Assembly: GCF_000744225.1 (NCBI RefSeq)
Contig: NZ_JQLN01000007.1
Coordinates: 1,364,001 to 1,428,000, forward strand
Length of the DNA stretch: 64,000 bases
Direction: 5' to 3'
From: Kitasatospora mediocidica KCTC 9733
Lineage (GTDB): Bacteria; Actinomycetota; Actinomycetes; Streptomycetales; Streptomycetaceae
A program made the translations under genes and the position numbers. Of this stretch, positions 8,379-17,406 are shown piece by piece; within the stretch, counting starts at the first letter, position 1; the number at the start of each line of letters is the position of its first letter. The notes beneath the pieces were generated by a model. The model worked only from the letters and a program-made list of their open reading frames with translations. It had not been told where the DNA came from and made no database searches.

Positions 8379-8824
8379 AGTGCACTCCCGGAAGAGTCGC
8401 GGCGGAAGAGACGGAGGGGATGACCAAGGGCAGGACTGGCGGAGATGACTGCGGAGAGCAACGGATGAGAGCAACTGGTTGAGCGGAGGAAAAGAGCGGA
8501 GTAAGCGCGGCAGAAAACACGTCCCCCCGCCGCTCGCCGTTGGTCGCTCATCGTACGGATGAAACCGACCGCGTCGAGTCCTGAAACATCGAATTTTCGG
8601 AAGATTACCTTCCACTTCATCATCGACAAACCGCTTGCGACGTCGCGCAACTATTCGAGACCCGGACACGGACTCAGTACCCCATTCACGCCCCGCGCGA
8701 AGGCGCGCACAACCGCGCGCAACCCGTCGCGGCCACACCACGCGGCGCCCGCCACCACCTGCGGCCGAACCGTGCCCACCCCCACGTTGTCCGCAGGGCC
8801 AACCAGCGTGCAGGATGGGCGGTT
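8379..8824. promoter_or_regulatory. Divergent promoter region of the ter metabolite operon and TerD gene
   Basis: 446 bases without a credible gene between divergent genes. An AT-richer segment (8575-8635) contains the inverted repeat GGAAG (8599-8603)/CTTCC (8609-8613), and a second dyad around CGTACG at 8553-8558 (TCAT...ATGA). Both could serve regulator binding. No clear -35/-10 pair can be fixed by eye. Confidence 0.45.
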
Positions 8825-9866
8825 ATGACGCACGTGATGGCGAAGGGCGCCAATATCTCGCTGACCGTGGCAGCGGTTCGCGCCGTGCTGCGCTGGGCCG
8901 ACCTGCCGGGCGGACCCGACGTGGACGCCTCCGCGCTGCTGCTCGGTGCCGACGGCCGGGTCCGTTCGGACGCCGACTTCGTGTTCTACAACCAGCCCCG
9001 GCACCCGTCCGGCGTGGTGCGCCACCTGCCCAAGCAGCGGGTGCCCGGCACCGAGGAGATCGCCGACACGGTCGAGGTCGACCTCGCCAAGCTGCCGCCC
9101 GAGATCGAGCGGGTGGTGCTGGCCGGCTCCACCGAGGAGGGGTCGTTCCGCAGCGTCAGCGGGCTGCACCTGCTGCTGTACGACGCGGCCTCCCCGGCGG
9201 GTGGGGAGGCGCTCGCGCAGTTCCCGGTGACCGACGTCGAGGACGTCTCGGCCCTGGTCTGCGGCGAGCTCTACCGCCGCGCGGGGAGCTGGAAGTTCCG
9301 CGCCGTCGGACAGGGCTACGCGTCCGGCCTGGTCGGCCTGGCGACCGACTTCGGCATCACGGTGGAGGAGGACGGCCCGCAGGCCCCGGACGCGGCCGAC
9401 CCGGCCACTCCCCAGGCCCCGCCTCCGCCTCCGCAACCCCCACCTCACCCCCGCCCCCGCGCCCGTCGCCGCCCCGGTCGCGGTCCCCGAGCCGCGCCAG
9501 GACCCGGCGACCTACACGCTCTCCCCCGCGCTCCCGCTCGCACCCCCGAGCATCCCCGCACCGCCCAGCCAGGCCCCGACCCAGCTGCCCGCCCCGGCCC
9601 AGCTCCCGGCCCAGCCCCAGGCGTACGGCTACCCGCCCCAGCCCGCGCCGCCCCTGAACCACCCCGCCCCGCAGCCGCCGCCCTCGTACGGCTACCCCCC
9701 GGCGCAGCCGCCCGCCTACGGCTACCCCTCCACCCAGCACCCTCAGCAGCCCCAGCCACCGCAGCAGCCCCAGCCGCCCGCCTACGGCTACCCGCCGCAG
9801 CCCGACCCGGCCGGCTTCGTGCTCCCGCCGCAGGGCCCGCAGTTCCAGCCCCGCCAGGCCCACTGA
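8825..9866 (+). CDS. TerD-domain protein with Pro/Tyr/Gln-rich tail; needs a frameshift in a C-rich run
   Basis: From ATG 8825 the first 180 residues are a TerD domain: AKGANISL start, DVDASALLL (Ca2+-site region), FVFYNQP, and the family end FRAVGQGYASGLVGLATDFGI. The frame then enters a Pro/Ala run. If read on, it gives an Arg/Pro-rich tail running past 9866 into the next gene, atypical for the family. The frame ending at TGA 9864-9866 instead encodes an orderly tail with repeated YGYPP motifs (for example PSYGYPPAQPPAYGYP) and ends PQFQPRQAH, as in TerD proteins with low-complexity tails. The phase change lies in the C-runs near 9440-9465. An indel error or natural phase variation are both possible. 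The TerD domain is expected to bind Ca2+ and assemble at the membrane. Confidence 0.75.
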
Positions 9867-9909
9867 CGCCCGGGCCCGGGCGGGGCTCCCGGACCCGGGA
9901 GCGGGCGCC

Positions 9910-10632
9910 TCACTCCTCCTTGTACCCGCGCTGCCACTGCATCCCGAAGCCGTACAGCCGGTCCAGGTCCGACTGGAATCCGTGCACGTAGCGCACCTCC
10001 CGACGGGCCATCAGCTCCCCGCCCCGGTTCTCGATCAGCACCACCGCACACGAACGGGCGGCCGGCGCCCGCTCCTCCAGGTTGATCTCCAGGCGCGGCC
10101 CGGTCGGTGGCACGATCTGGATCTGGGCGTGGGTCTGGTCGAACGCGGGCGTCCCGTCGTAGATGTAGACGAAGATCAGCAGCCGCTTGAACTGGTCCTT
10201 CTTCTCCAGGTTGATGTACATCGTCTCGCCGGAGGGCGCGCCGTACTGGTCGTCGCCGCTGAGCTTGATGTACGGCGGGCGCTGGAGGTCGCCGAAGAAC
10301 TGCCCGAGCGGCTGCACCACGCCCGTGGTCCCGTCGGCGAGTTCGTACATGCAGGCGAGGTCCAGGTCCACGTTCAACTGCTCGCTCTGGTACGACTGCA
10401 CCTCCAGCGGCTTCAACAGCCGTGGCTGGAGCAGCTTGCGGCGCAGCTGGCTGGTCGAGCGCTGGGACGCCCGGGCCGTCCAGTGCAGGTTGACGTAGAG
10501 GTTGCCGGTGGTGGGCCCGGAGCCGGTGATCGGGTACTGCGGCTGGGACTTGGTGAGCGTGACCTTGCCGTGCACCCCACTGTCCATCGGATTGTTCCGC
10601 TCGCCGCGCAGGTACTCCCAGACCGTGGCCAT
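9910..10632 (-). CDS. TerD/TerA-family tellurium-resistance-like protein
   Basis: 240 residues from ATG 10632 (MATVWEYLRG); an extension to 10704 is open but has no better start. The N-terminal half (NNPMDSG, KVTLTK, NLYVNLHW) is followed by a TerD-like jelly-roll region with LDLACMYEL, YINLEKKDQFKRLLIFVYIY and RRFVHGFQSD-like ends (here VRYVHGFQSDLDRLYGFG). This order matches TerA-type members, which pair two TerD-like lobes and bind metal less strongly. It converges on the TerD-tail gene 43 bases away. It probably acts in the same membrane-associated Ter complex; the tellurite phenotype is a historical name rather than a known function here. Confidence 0.82.
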   Translation of the reverse strand: MATVWEYLRGERNNPMDSGVHGKVTLTKSQPQYPITGSGPTTGNLYVNLHWTARASQRSTSQLRRKLLQPRLLKPLEVQSYQSEQLNVDLDLACMYELADGTTGVVQPLGQFFGDLQRPPYIKLSGDDQYGAPSGETMYINLEKKDQFKRLLIFVYIYDGTPAFDQTHAQIQIVPPTGPRLEINLEERAPAARSCAVVLIENRGGELMARREVRYVHGFQSDLDRLYGFGMQWQRGYKEE

Positions 10633-10974
10633 CCCGACCGCCCCCAAGCTCTCGTCATTTCCCACCCCGGCGCACCATTGTGCCCTGCTCCACCTACCCT
10701 CCAACGGGCCTGAGCCACCGTCGGCCGACCCCCCGGAATGGCGGGTGGTGCCCCCAACCCCGGCTCCCGTAACATGCCGCCCCTTCGGACGCGATATCGT
10801 CTAGCCGCACAGGTGTCCCCTCCGTCACGTACGGGTACGCTCTGCCGGCCCGTGCTCGCACGACGAGCCGTCAGGGACAGTGTCCGCGACGGGAACTGAC
10901 GCCCCTGTGGTACTGCTCCGGTACCACGCATCAACCCCTGCCCTGAGCTGCGGAAAGCAGAGGCCCACCCCGCA
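10633..10974. promoter_or_regulatory. Intergenic region with 7-bp inverted repeat upstream of the DUF2637 gene
   Basis: 342 bases between divergent genes. A perfect inverted repeat GTGGTAC (10907-10913)/GTACCAC (10921-10927) with 7-base loop lies about 48 bases before the DUF2637 start and is a plausible operator. TATCGT at 10794-10799 could be a -10 hexamer. No gene seen. Confidence 0.4.
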
Positions 10975-12033
10975 ATGACACTCACCTCCATACAGCTGGT
11001 CTGGGCCGTCGTCGGCGGCGCGGCCCTGCTCTTCACCGCCATCCTGGTCGCCACGCTGCGCTTCAAGAACACCAAGGCCCAGGAGAGCGGGGACTCCTGG
11101 GAGCGCACCGAGGAGCGCCGCCGGCGCAAGGAAATGATCTACGGGATCTCCTCCTACGTGCTGCTCTTCTGCTGCGCCGGGGTGGCGGCCGCGCTCTCCT
11201 TCCACGGCCTGGTCGGTTTCGGCACGGAGAACCTGGGGCTCAGTGGCGGCTGGGAGTACCTGGTGCCGTTCGGCCTGGACGGCGCGGCGATGTTCTGCTC
11301 CGTGCTCGCGGTCCGCGAGGCCAGCCACGGTGACGCCGCGCTCGGCTCCCGTCTGCTGGTCTGGCTCTTCGCCTTCGCCTCCGCCTGGTTCAACTGGGTG
11401 CACGCGCCGCGCGGCGGCGACCACGCCGGTGCCCCGCAGTTCTTCTCCGGCATGTCGATCTCGGCGGCCGTGCTGTTCGACCGCGCCCTCAAGCAGACCC
11501 GCCGGGCCGCACTGCGCGAGCAGGGCCTGATACCGCGTCCGCTGCCGCAGATCCGGATCGTCCGCTGGATCCGCGCCCCGCGCGAGACCTTCGCGGCCTG
11601 GTCGCTGATGCTGCTGGAGAACGTCCGCAGCCTGGACGAGGCCGTCGACGAGGTCCGCGAGGACCGGCAGACCAAGCTGGACGCCAAGCTGCGCGCCCGC
11701 AACGCCGACCGCCGCGAGCGGGCCGAGTTGAAGGCGATCTCCCGCCAGGGCGGCATGCTCTCCCGGGCCCGTGGCGGCCGCCAGGTGCCCGCGCTGACCT
11801 CCGGTGGTTCCGGCGACGGACAGCCCGCTACGGAGCCTGCGCTAGCCGCGTCAGATGACCTGAGGACCGTCTCCGGCAGCTACTCGGCGGAGCCCGCCGC
11901 CCTGTCGGCCTCGGCACACCGCACCTCCAGCATCGACCTGACGTCGGACGACGACACCCTGTCGATGCCGAAGCTGGACTCGCTCGACTCGCTGGAGCGC
12001 AAGCTGCGCGCCATCGAGAAGCAGCTCGGCTGA
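10975..12033 (+). CDS. DUF2637 membrane protein
   Basis: 352 residues. An N-terminal membrane helix (residues 6-27) is followed by a basic segment (ERTEERRRRKE), then three more hydrophobic segments (about 55-80, 100-115 and 122-140, the last two flanking REASHGDA) in the pattern of DUF2637 proteins. The cytoplasmic C-terminal half is helical, highly charged (RQTKLDAKLRARNADRRERAE) and ends in a Ser/Asp-rich linker plus a short coiled coil (LDSLERKLRAIEKQL). DUF2637 proteins occur widely in streptomycetes and on their plasmids and are thought to be replication- or transfer-associated membrane proteins, but none is characterised. It is the only non-ter gene inside the ter island. Confidence 0.8.
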   Translation: MTLTSIQLVWAVVGGAALLFTAILVATLRFKNTKAQESGDSWERTEERRRRKEMIYGISSYVLLFCCAGVAAALSFHGLVGFGTENLGLSGGWEYLVPFGLDGAAMFCSVLAVREASHGDAALGSRLLVWLFAFASAWFNWVHAPRGGDHAGAPQFFSGMSISAAVLFDRALKQTRRAALREQGLIPRPLPQIRIVRWIRAPRETFAAWSLMLLENVRSLDEAVDEVREDRQTKLDAKLRARNADRRERAELKAISRQGGMLSRARGGRQVPALTSGGSGDGQPATEPALAASDDLRTVSGSYSAEPAALSASAHRTSSIDLTSDDDTLSMPKLDSLDSLERKLRAIEKQLG

Positions 12034-12050
12034 CCCGCACAGCGCACCGC

Positions 12051-12102
12051 ATGCGACAAGGGCCCGTCCACCTCACCGGAGGTGGACGGGCCCTTGTCGC
12101 AT
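12051..12102. terminator. Perfect 24-bp inverted repeat, bidirectional terminator
   Basis: Arms 12051-12074 and 12079-12102 are exact reverse complements separated by only ACCG. It sits between the convergent DUF2637 and TerC-like genes, the arrangement of a shared factor-independent terminator. The outer arm bases (ATGCGACAA/TTGTCGCAT) make it longer than usual. Confidence 0.9.
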
Positions 12103-12131
12103 ACAGCGGAAGGCGCATACAGCGGAAGGCG
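12100..12131. repeat. Perfect 16-bp tandem duplication beside a stop codon
   Basis: CATACAGCGGAAGGCG occurs twice without a gap (12100-12115, 12116-12131), starting inside the terminator arm and ending at the stop codon (TGA, bases 12132-12134 on the minus strand) of the TerC-like gene. Confidence 0.95.
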
Positions 12132-13259
12132 TCAGCGCTTGGCCGACGACGACTCCACCGGATCGGCCACCGGCTCCAGCGCCGCCTCGCGCTTGTTGCG
12201 CGCCAGCGAGGAGGCCAGCGCGGCGCCGATGAAGGCCACCCCGATCAGGCCGGTGACGATCTCCGGGATCTTGTGCTCGATCGAGATCAGCAGGATCGCC
12301 GCGAGCGCGCCGATCGCGTAGTGCGCGCCGTGCTCCAGGTAGACGTAGTCGTCCAGGGTGCCCTTGCGGACCAGGAAGACGGTCAGCGAGCGGATGTACA
12401 TCGCGCCGATGCCCAGGCCCAGGGTGATCTGGAAGATGTCGCTGGAGATCGCGAAGGCACCCACCACGCCGTCGAAGGAGAACGAGGCGTCGAGCACCTC
12501 CAGGTACAGGAAGAGGAAGAACGCGGCCTTGCCGGCCACCTGCACGACGGACCGGCCCCGGCCGCCGCTCGCGGCCGCCTCAGCGGCCTCCTCGTCCTCC
12601 TCCTCCGCCTCGTCCTCCAGGCTGGACTCGAAGACGCTCGACAGGCCGTTCACCGCGAGGTAGGTCATCAGCCCGAGCAGTCCGGCCAGCAGCACCGTCT
12701 CGGCGTGCTCCCCGGCGAAGAAGCGCGACGCCAGTGCGAGGGTGATCAGCGCGATCACCGAGGAGAGCGCCTCCAGCTTGCCGATCCGCTCCAGCGGCTT
12801 CTCCACCCAGCGCAGCCAGTGGAAGTCCTTCTCCCCGAGGATGAAGTCCAGGAAGATCATCAGCAGGAAGATCCCGCCGAACGCGGCGATCGCCGGGTTG
12901 GCGGCCTCCAGGTGCTGGGCGTACGTCAGCCCGTTGTACGTGTGGCTGGAGTTGAGCGCGAGGTCGATCACCGTGGACGGGCTGATGTGCGCGGTGAGGC
13001 CGACCACCAGCAGCGGGAAGAGCAGCCGCATGCCGAAGACCGCGATCAGCACGCCGACGGTCAGAAAGATCTTCTGCCAGAACGGGTTCATCCGCTTCAG
13101 GACCGTGGCATTGACGACCGCATTGTCGAAGGACAACGAGATTTCGAGGATCGCGAGGATCAGCACCACGCCGAATCCCTCGGCACCCCAGATCAGTCCG
13201 GCTGCGACCAGCCCGGCGATCGTGGTCGCGAGAGACCATCCGAACGTACGGAGGAACAC
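12132..13259 (-). CDS. DUF475 / TerC-like integral membrane protein
   Basis: 375 residues from GTG 13259 with about nine hydrophobic segments. The two paired motifs EISLSFDNAVVNATVLK (about 40-56) and EVLDASFSFDGVVGAFAIS (about 255-273) carry the acidic/Asn residues characteristic of TerC/DUF475 transporters, thought to move or be gated by metal ions, probably Mn2+. A very acidic cytoplasmic loop (DEAEEEDEEAAEAAA) separates the halves. The C-terminus is charged. It follows a TerD gene on the same strand by 123 bases containing a hairpin, so the two are likely co-expressed. TerC-TerD partnership at the membrane is well established genetically in ter clusters. Confidence 0.88.
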   Translation of the reverse strand: MFLRTFGWSLATTIAGLVAAGLIWGAEGFGVVLILAILEISLSFDNAVVNATVLKRMNPFWQKIFLTVGVLIAVFGMRLLFPLLVVGLTAHISPSTVIDLALNSSHTYNGLTYAQHLEAANPAIAAFGGIFLLMIFLDFILGEKDFHWLRWVEKPLERIGKLEALSSVIALITLALASRFFAGEHAETVLLAGLLGLMTYLAVNGLSSVFESSLEDEAEEEDEEAAEAAASGGRGRSVVQVAGKAAFFLFLYLEVLDASFSFDGVVGAFAISSDIFQITLGLGIGAMYIRSLTVFLVRKGTLDDYVYLEHGAHYAIGALAAILLISIEHKIPEIVTGLIGVAFIGAALASSLARNKREAALEPVADPVESSSAKR

Positions 13260-13306
13260 GGAATGAGTACCTTTCAGTGTCGAGGCGCGCCGGGGTGGTC
13301 ACCCCC

Positions 13307-13333
13307 GTCGGCCGGAAATGATTTCCGGCCGAC
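13307..13333 (-). terminator. Intercistronic hairpin between TerD and TerC-like genes
   Basis: 12-bp arms GTCGGCCGGAAA (13307-13318) and TTTCCGGCCGAC (13322-13333) around a TGA loop, between two minus-strand genes. It may attenuate read-through from terD into the membrane-protein gene or protect the upstream mRNA end. Confidence 0.7.
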
Positions 13334-13382
13334 CCCCCACACTGCCCGTTGATTTCTAGGAAGCGCGCTCGACGCAACCCAA

Positions 13383-13967
13383 TTATTGTACGTTTACCCC
13401 AAAATCAAGCGCGATGCCACGCAGGCCCGAGGCATAGCCCTGGCCGACCGCGCGGAACTTCCACTCGCCCTGGTAGCGGTAGAGCTCCCCGAAGATCATC
13501 GCGGTCTCGCTGGAGGCGTCCTCGGAGAGGTCGTAGCGGGCGATCTCCTGGCCCCCGGCCTGGTCGACCACCCGGATGTACGCGTTGCGGACCTGGCCGA
13601 AGTTCTGCAGCCGGGCCTCGGCGTCGTAGATCGACACCGGGAAGACCACCTTGTCCACCTGCGCGGGCACCAGGTCGAGGTTGACCACGACCACCTCCTC
13701 GTCGCCCTCCTCCCCGTCCTCACCACCGACCAGGTTGTCGCCGAGGTGCTCCACCGAGCCCTCGGGACTCTTCAGGTTGTTGTAGAAGACGAAGTACTCG
13801 TCCCCCAGCACCCGGCCACCCGAGCAGAGCAGGGCGCTCGCGTCGAGGTCGAAGGGCGCACCGGTGGTGGACCGGGCGTCCCAGCCGAGACCGATCTGCA
13901 CCTGCGTCAGGTTCGGCGCCGCCTTGCTCAACGAGACGTTGCCGCCCTTGGCGAGCGTGACACTCAT
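13383..13967 (-). CDS. TerD/TerE-family calcium-binding stress protein
   Basis: 194 residues from ATG 13967 (MSVTLAKGGNVSLSK), the standard TerD N-terminus; an upstream in-frame ATG would add six atypical residues. All family landmarks are present: GLGWDARST, FDLDASALL (Ca2+ ligands), FVFYNNLKSPEGSVEH, an acidic insert GGEDGEEGDEE, FPVSIYDAE, VRNAYIRV and the end WKFRAVGQGYASGLRGIA. It binds two Ca2+ in characterised homologues and acts in phage, colicin and tellurite stress responses; cytoplasmic, membrane-associated with TerC. It is upstream of the DUF475/TerC gene in the same direction. Confidence 0.95.
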   Translation of the reverse strand: MSVTLAKGGNVSLSKAAPNLTQVQIGLGWDARSTTGAPFDLDASALLCSGGRVLGDEYFVFYNNLKSPEGSVEHLGDNLVGGEDGEEGDEEVVVVNLDLVPAQVDKVVFPVSIYDAEARLQNFGQVRNAYIRVVDQAGGQEIARYDLSEDASSETAMIFGELYRYQGEWKFRAVGQGYASGLRGIALDFGVNVQ

Positions 13968-14288
13968 GCTGGCTCTTCCTCCCACTCCCCGGCGCCCCGA
14001 CCTGGAACGCCGTCAGCTTCGCGGGGCCGTACCGCACGGCAGCTCAGAAGGCGTACCCACAAGATGTATGCCCTCGTGCCCCCACCCGGCCACGGCCCGG
14101 ACGCTGAACTTCCTGAACATCTCGGACCCGCCGAACCTATCAAGCGGCCCACCCGCGGTTTCCCGCCACCGGCCACCCTGGAGCGGGCGCGCGGACAGGC
14201 CGTACGATCCTCCCGTTCACCAGGCGCCCGCCCGCCCGTCGACCTGACGGACGAGCAGTCGGCACCGCAGCAACGGGGGAGCCACACC

Positions 14289-16592
14289 ATGCCGTTCCAG
14301 CCACTGGAACCCACCGATCCCGACTCCGTCGGCCCGTACCGGCTGCTGGCCAGACTCGGGGCCGGCGGGATGGGCCGCGTGTACCTCGCGCGCTCGACCG
14401 GCGGCCGCACCGTCGCGGTCAAGGTGGTGCGGGCCGAGCTCGCCGAGGACCCGGAGTTCCGCGAGCGCTTCCGCCGTGAGGTCAGTGCCGCCCAGGCCGT
14501 CAGCGGGGCGTACACCGCGCCGGTGGTGGACGCCGACCGGGACGGCCCGACGCCCTGGCTCGCCACCGCCTACGTGCTGGGCCCCTCGCTCAGCGAGGCC
14601 GTGGCCGCGCACGGCCCGCTGCCCGTCCCGGCGGTCCGGGCGCTGGGCGCCGGCCTCGCCGAGGCGCTCGCGGCCGTCCACGCGGCCGGCCTGATCCACC
14701 GTGACCTGAAGCCCTCCAACGTGCTGTTGGCCGCCGACGGCCCCCGGGTGATCGACTTCGGGATCGCCCGGGCCCTGGAGGGCGACAAGCTGACCAGCAC
14801 CGGCGTAGTGGTCGGCTCCCCCGGTTTCATGTGCCCGGAACAGGCCGGCGGCGCGCCGATGGGCCCGCCCGGGGACGTCTTCTCGCTGGGCTCGGTGCTG
14901 GTCTTCGCCGCCACTGGGGCCGGACCGTTCAGCGGCTCCGGCGAGGCCTCCGGCTCGGCCGCCGCGCTGCTCTACCGGGTCATCCACGACGAACCCACGC
15001 TCAGCGGCCTGCCGGACGAGCTGTGGCCCACCCTGACGGCCTGCCTCGCCAAGAACCCGGCCGACCGTCCCACCCCGGCCGAGCTGGCCCAACTGCTCGG
15101 CGGCGGCCAGGCGCTGCGCCGCGGCGGCTGGCTGCCCTCGGCGCTCTCCTCGGACATCGCCACCCACGCCGCCACGGTGATGGACATGGAGACCCCGGCC
15201 CGCGGCGTGCCGGCCGCCGCCGATCCCCGCCGGACGGTGGACCACCCGCGCACCGAGCTGGACGCGACCGCGCCGGCCCGCGGCACCGTCCGGCTCACCG
15301 CCGCCGCCGACACCCCGGCAGCCACCGGCGGGACCTCCCGCCGCCGCCTGCTGGCCGGCGGCGGCGCCGCCCTGGTGGCGGCCCTCGGCGGCACGGCCTG
15401 GGCCCTGTCGGGCAGCGCCAAGCCCGTCCCGCACCCCGCGCCGCAGCCCACCCACCCGAGCACCTCGCCCACCCCGGCCACCACCCGCGCGCCCGGCGTG
15501 CCGCCGGTCGCCCTGTGGAACAAGCAGCTCCCGGGCGTGACCATGGGCGCCACCCCGCTCTGCGTCGGCAGCACGGTCTACTTCTACGCCGTCGGCGGCA
15601 TCTGGGCCTTCGACGTGAAGTCCGGCGCCCAGCGCTGGAGCAAGCCGGACCAGTCCACCAACGGCCTGGCCGCCACCGCCGCGAGCGCCGAGTACTACGG
15701 CAGCGACCTGGTCAGCATCGACCCGGCGACCGGCAGCGTGCTCTGGACGTACTCCGCCACCCCCGCGAAGGGCGCCACCGCGCGGCTCGACCCGGACACC
15801 GTGCTGGCCGCCGACGACCGGGCCGTCTACGCGCTGTGCAGCTTCGCGCCCCTGAACGGCTCCGGAAACCCCGACCCGTCCGCCAAGGCGACACCCGGGA
15901 TCTTCGCCCTCTCCCGCAAGGACGGCTCGGTGCTCTGGAGCCAGCACCGCGCCGCCACCGCGGACACCGTCGGCATCTCCGCCGCGGTCACCAAGGACCT
16001 GCTGCTCTACACCGACACCCAGAAGAACCTGGTCGCCCGCTCACTCACCACCGGCGAGCAGCTCTGGTTCGTCAACACCGACTCGCACGCCAGCTACCAG
16101 CTCTCCACCGACGGCGACCGGGTCTACTGCTCGGCCGCCGGCTACGGCCTCCAGGCGGTCGGGGTGGCGAGCACCAAGCAGGTCTGGGTGAAGTCGCCCC
16201 CGGCGGGCAGCAAGGACCTCTGGTACAGCGCCCCGGCGGTCGCGGACGGGGTCGTCTACACGGTGCTGGGCGGCATGACGCTGCCGGAGTGGAACGCCAC
16301 CCCGAGCGCCGGCCCGACGGTGATCGCCTACCGGGCGACCGACGGCACCGAACTGTGGCGGCTCCCGCTGCCCAACGAGGTGTCGATGGACACCACGCCC
16401 GTCCTCGTCCAGCAGACGCTCTTCGTCTCGACCGACAGCAAGGGCATCTACGCGATCGACATCCAGGCCCGCAAGATCCGCTGGATCTACCAGGTCGGCG
16501 TGTCGACGAACGTCGCGTGGTCCTTCAGCACGGACGGCTCGACGCTGATCGCCGTTCAGGACGACCGGGTCTACGCCCTGCCTGCGGTCTGA
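14289..16592 (+). CDS. Ser/Thr protein kinase with C-terminal quinoprotein-type beta-propeller
   Basis: 767 residues from ATG 14289 behind GGGGGAG. The kinase domain (about 15-270) is complete: glycine loop LGAGGMGRVYLA (23-34), Lys45 in VAVKVV, HRDLKPSN (catalytic Asp139), DFG (156-158) and activation loop ending GSPGFMCPEQ. A Pro/Thr-rich juxtamembrane region leads to RRR and a single hydrophobic helix (about 353-373), then a Pro/Thr linker and a PQQ-like WD-type propeller (about 430-767) with repeated W and DxxTG elements (DPATGSVLW, SLTTGEQLWF, RATDGTELWRL). This is a Pkn receptor whose outer sensor is a propeller. It lies between two divergently placed terD genes, suggesting input to or control of the Ter proteins; targets are unknown. 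Confidence 0.9.
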   Translation: MPFQPLEPTDPDSVGPYRLLARLGAGGMGRVYLARSTGGRTVAVKVVRAELAEDPEFRERFRREVSAAQAVSGAYTAPVVDADRDGPTPWLATAYVLGPSLSEAVAAHGPLPVPAVRALGAGLAEALAAVHAAGLIHRDLKPSNVLLAADGPRVIDFGIARALEGDKLTSTGVVVGSPGFMCPEQAGGAPMGPPGDVFSLGSVLVFAATGAGPFSGSGEASGSAAALLYRVIHDEPTLSGLPDELWPTLTACLAKNPADRPTPAELAQLLGGGQALRRGGWLPSALSSDIATHAATVMDMETPARGVPAAADPRRTVDHPRTELDATAPARGTVRLTAAADTPAATGGTSRRRLLAGGGAALVAALGGTAWALSGSAKPVPHPAPQPTHPSTSPTPATTRAPGVPPVALWNKQLPGVTMGATPLCVGSTVYFYAVGGIWAFDVKSGAQRWSKPDQSTNGLAATAASAEYYGSDLVSIDPATGSVLWTYSATPAKGATARLDPDTVLAADDRAVYALCSFAPLNGSGNPDPSAKATPGIFALSRKDGSVLWSQHRAATADTVGISAAVTKDLLLYTDTQKNLVARSLTTGEQLWFVNTDSHASYQLSTDGDRVYCSAAGYGLQAVGVASTKQVWVKSPPAGSKDLWYSAPAVADGVVYTVLGGMTLPEWNATPSAGPTVIAYRATDGTELWRLPLPNEVSMDTTPVLVQQTLFVSTDSKGIYAIDIQARKIRWIYQVGVSTNVAWSFSTDGSTLIAVQDDRVYALPAV

Positions 16593-16605
16593 ACGCGTCG
16601 GTACG

Positions 16606-16649
16606 GCCGCGGCCCGCACCCTCGACCGGTCGAGGGTGCGGGCCGCGGC
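16606..16649. terminator. 21-bp inverted-repeat terminator
   Basis: Arms 16606-16626 and 16629-16649 (GCCGCGGCCC... and its complement) with a 2-base centre, between the convergent kinase and TerD genes; a bidirectional terminator. Confidence 0.88.
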
Positions 16650-16666
16650 GTACGGCGGTGCGGCTG

Positions 16667-17242
16667 TCAGACGTTGACGCCGAAGTCCTGGGCGATGCCG
16701 CGCAGGCCGGAGGCGTAGCCCTGGCCGATGGCGCGGAACTTCCACTCGGCGCCGTTGCGGTAGAGCTCGCCGAAGACCATGGCCGTCTCGGTCGAGGCGT
16801 CCTCGGAGAGGTCGTAGCGGGCGATCTCCTGCCCGCCGGCCTGGTTGATCACCCGGATGTAGGCGTTGCGGACCTGGCCGAAGCTCTGCTGGCGGTTCTC
16901 GGCGTCGTAGATCGACACCGGGAAGACGATCTTCGAGACGTCGGCCGGCACGGTGGCCAGGCTGATCTTGATCGACTCGTCGTCGCCCTCGCCCTCACCG
17001 GTGGTGTTGTCGCCGGTGTGCTCGACCGAGCCGTCGGGGCTCTTCAGGTTGTTGAAGAAGACGAAGTTGCTGTCGTTGGCGACCTTGCCCTGGTCGTTGC
17101 AGAGCAGCGCGCTGGCATCGAGGTCGAACTCGCTGCCGGTGGTGGTGCGTGCGTCCCAGCCCAGACCGACGACGACCGCGGTCAGGCCGGGGGCCTCCTT
17201 GGTGAGCGAGACATTGCCGCCCTTGCTCAGGCTGACACCCAC
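16667..17242 (-). CDS. TerD-family calcium-binding stress protein
   Basis: 191 residues from GTG 17242, chosen because GGAGGA lies four bases upstream and gives the family start MGVSLSKGGNVSLTK. It is close to the TerD at 13383 (GLGWDARTTT, FDLDASALL, FVFFNNLKSPDGSVEH, SIYDAENRQQSFGQVRNAYIRV, WKFRAIGQGYASG) with an acidic insert TGEGEGDDE. Both genes are probably an old duplication. Expected to bind Ca2+ and associate with the TerC-like protein. It is next to the peroxiredoxin gene on the same strand (164-base gap), linking Ter and oxidative-stress functions. Confidence 0.95.
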   Translation of the reverse strand: MGVSLSKGGNVSLTKEAPGLTAVVVGLGWDARTTTGSEFDLDASALLCNDQGKVANDSNFVFFNNLKSPDGSVEHTGDNTTGEGEGDDESIKISLATVPADVSKIVFPVSIYDAENRQQSFGQVRNAYIRVINQAGGQEIARYDLSEDASTETAMVFGELYRNGAEWKFRAIGQGYASGLRGIAQDFGVNV

Positions 17243-17406
17243 AGGATCCTCCAAGAATCGGGAGGCGCCTCGCGGCACCCCCGTAGTGCGGTCCGAGCGC
17301 CCGCGAAACGGGCTCTCCTTCCAGCCAACGGCCCGATCGTAGTGCCGGGTTCCCGCCCCGGGCATCGTTACGGCCCGGCGTGGCCGGGGAAAGGCCACAG
17401 CGCCCC

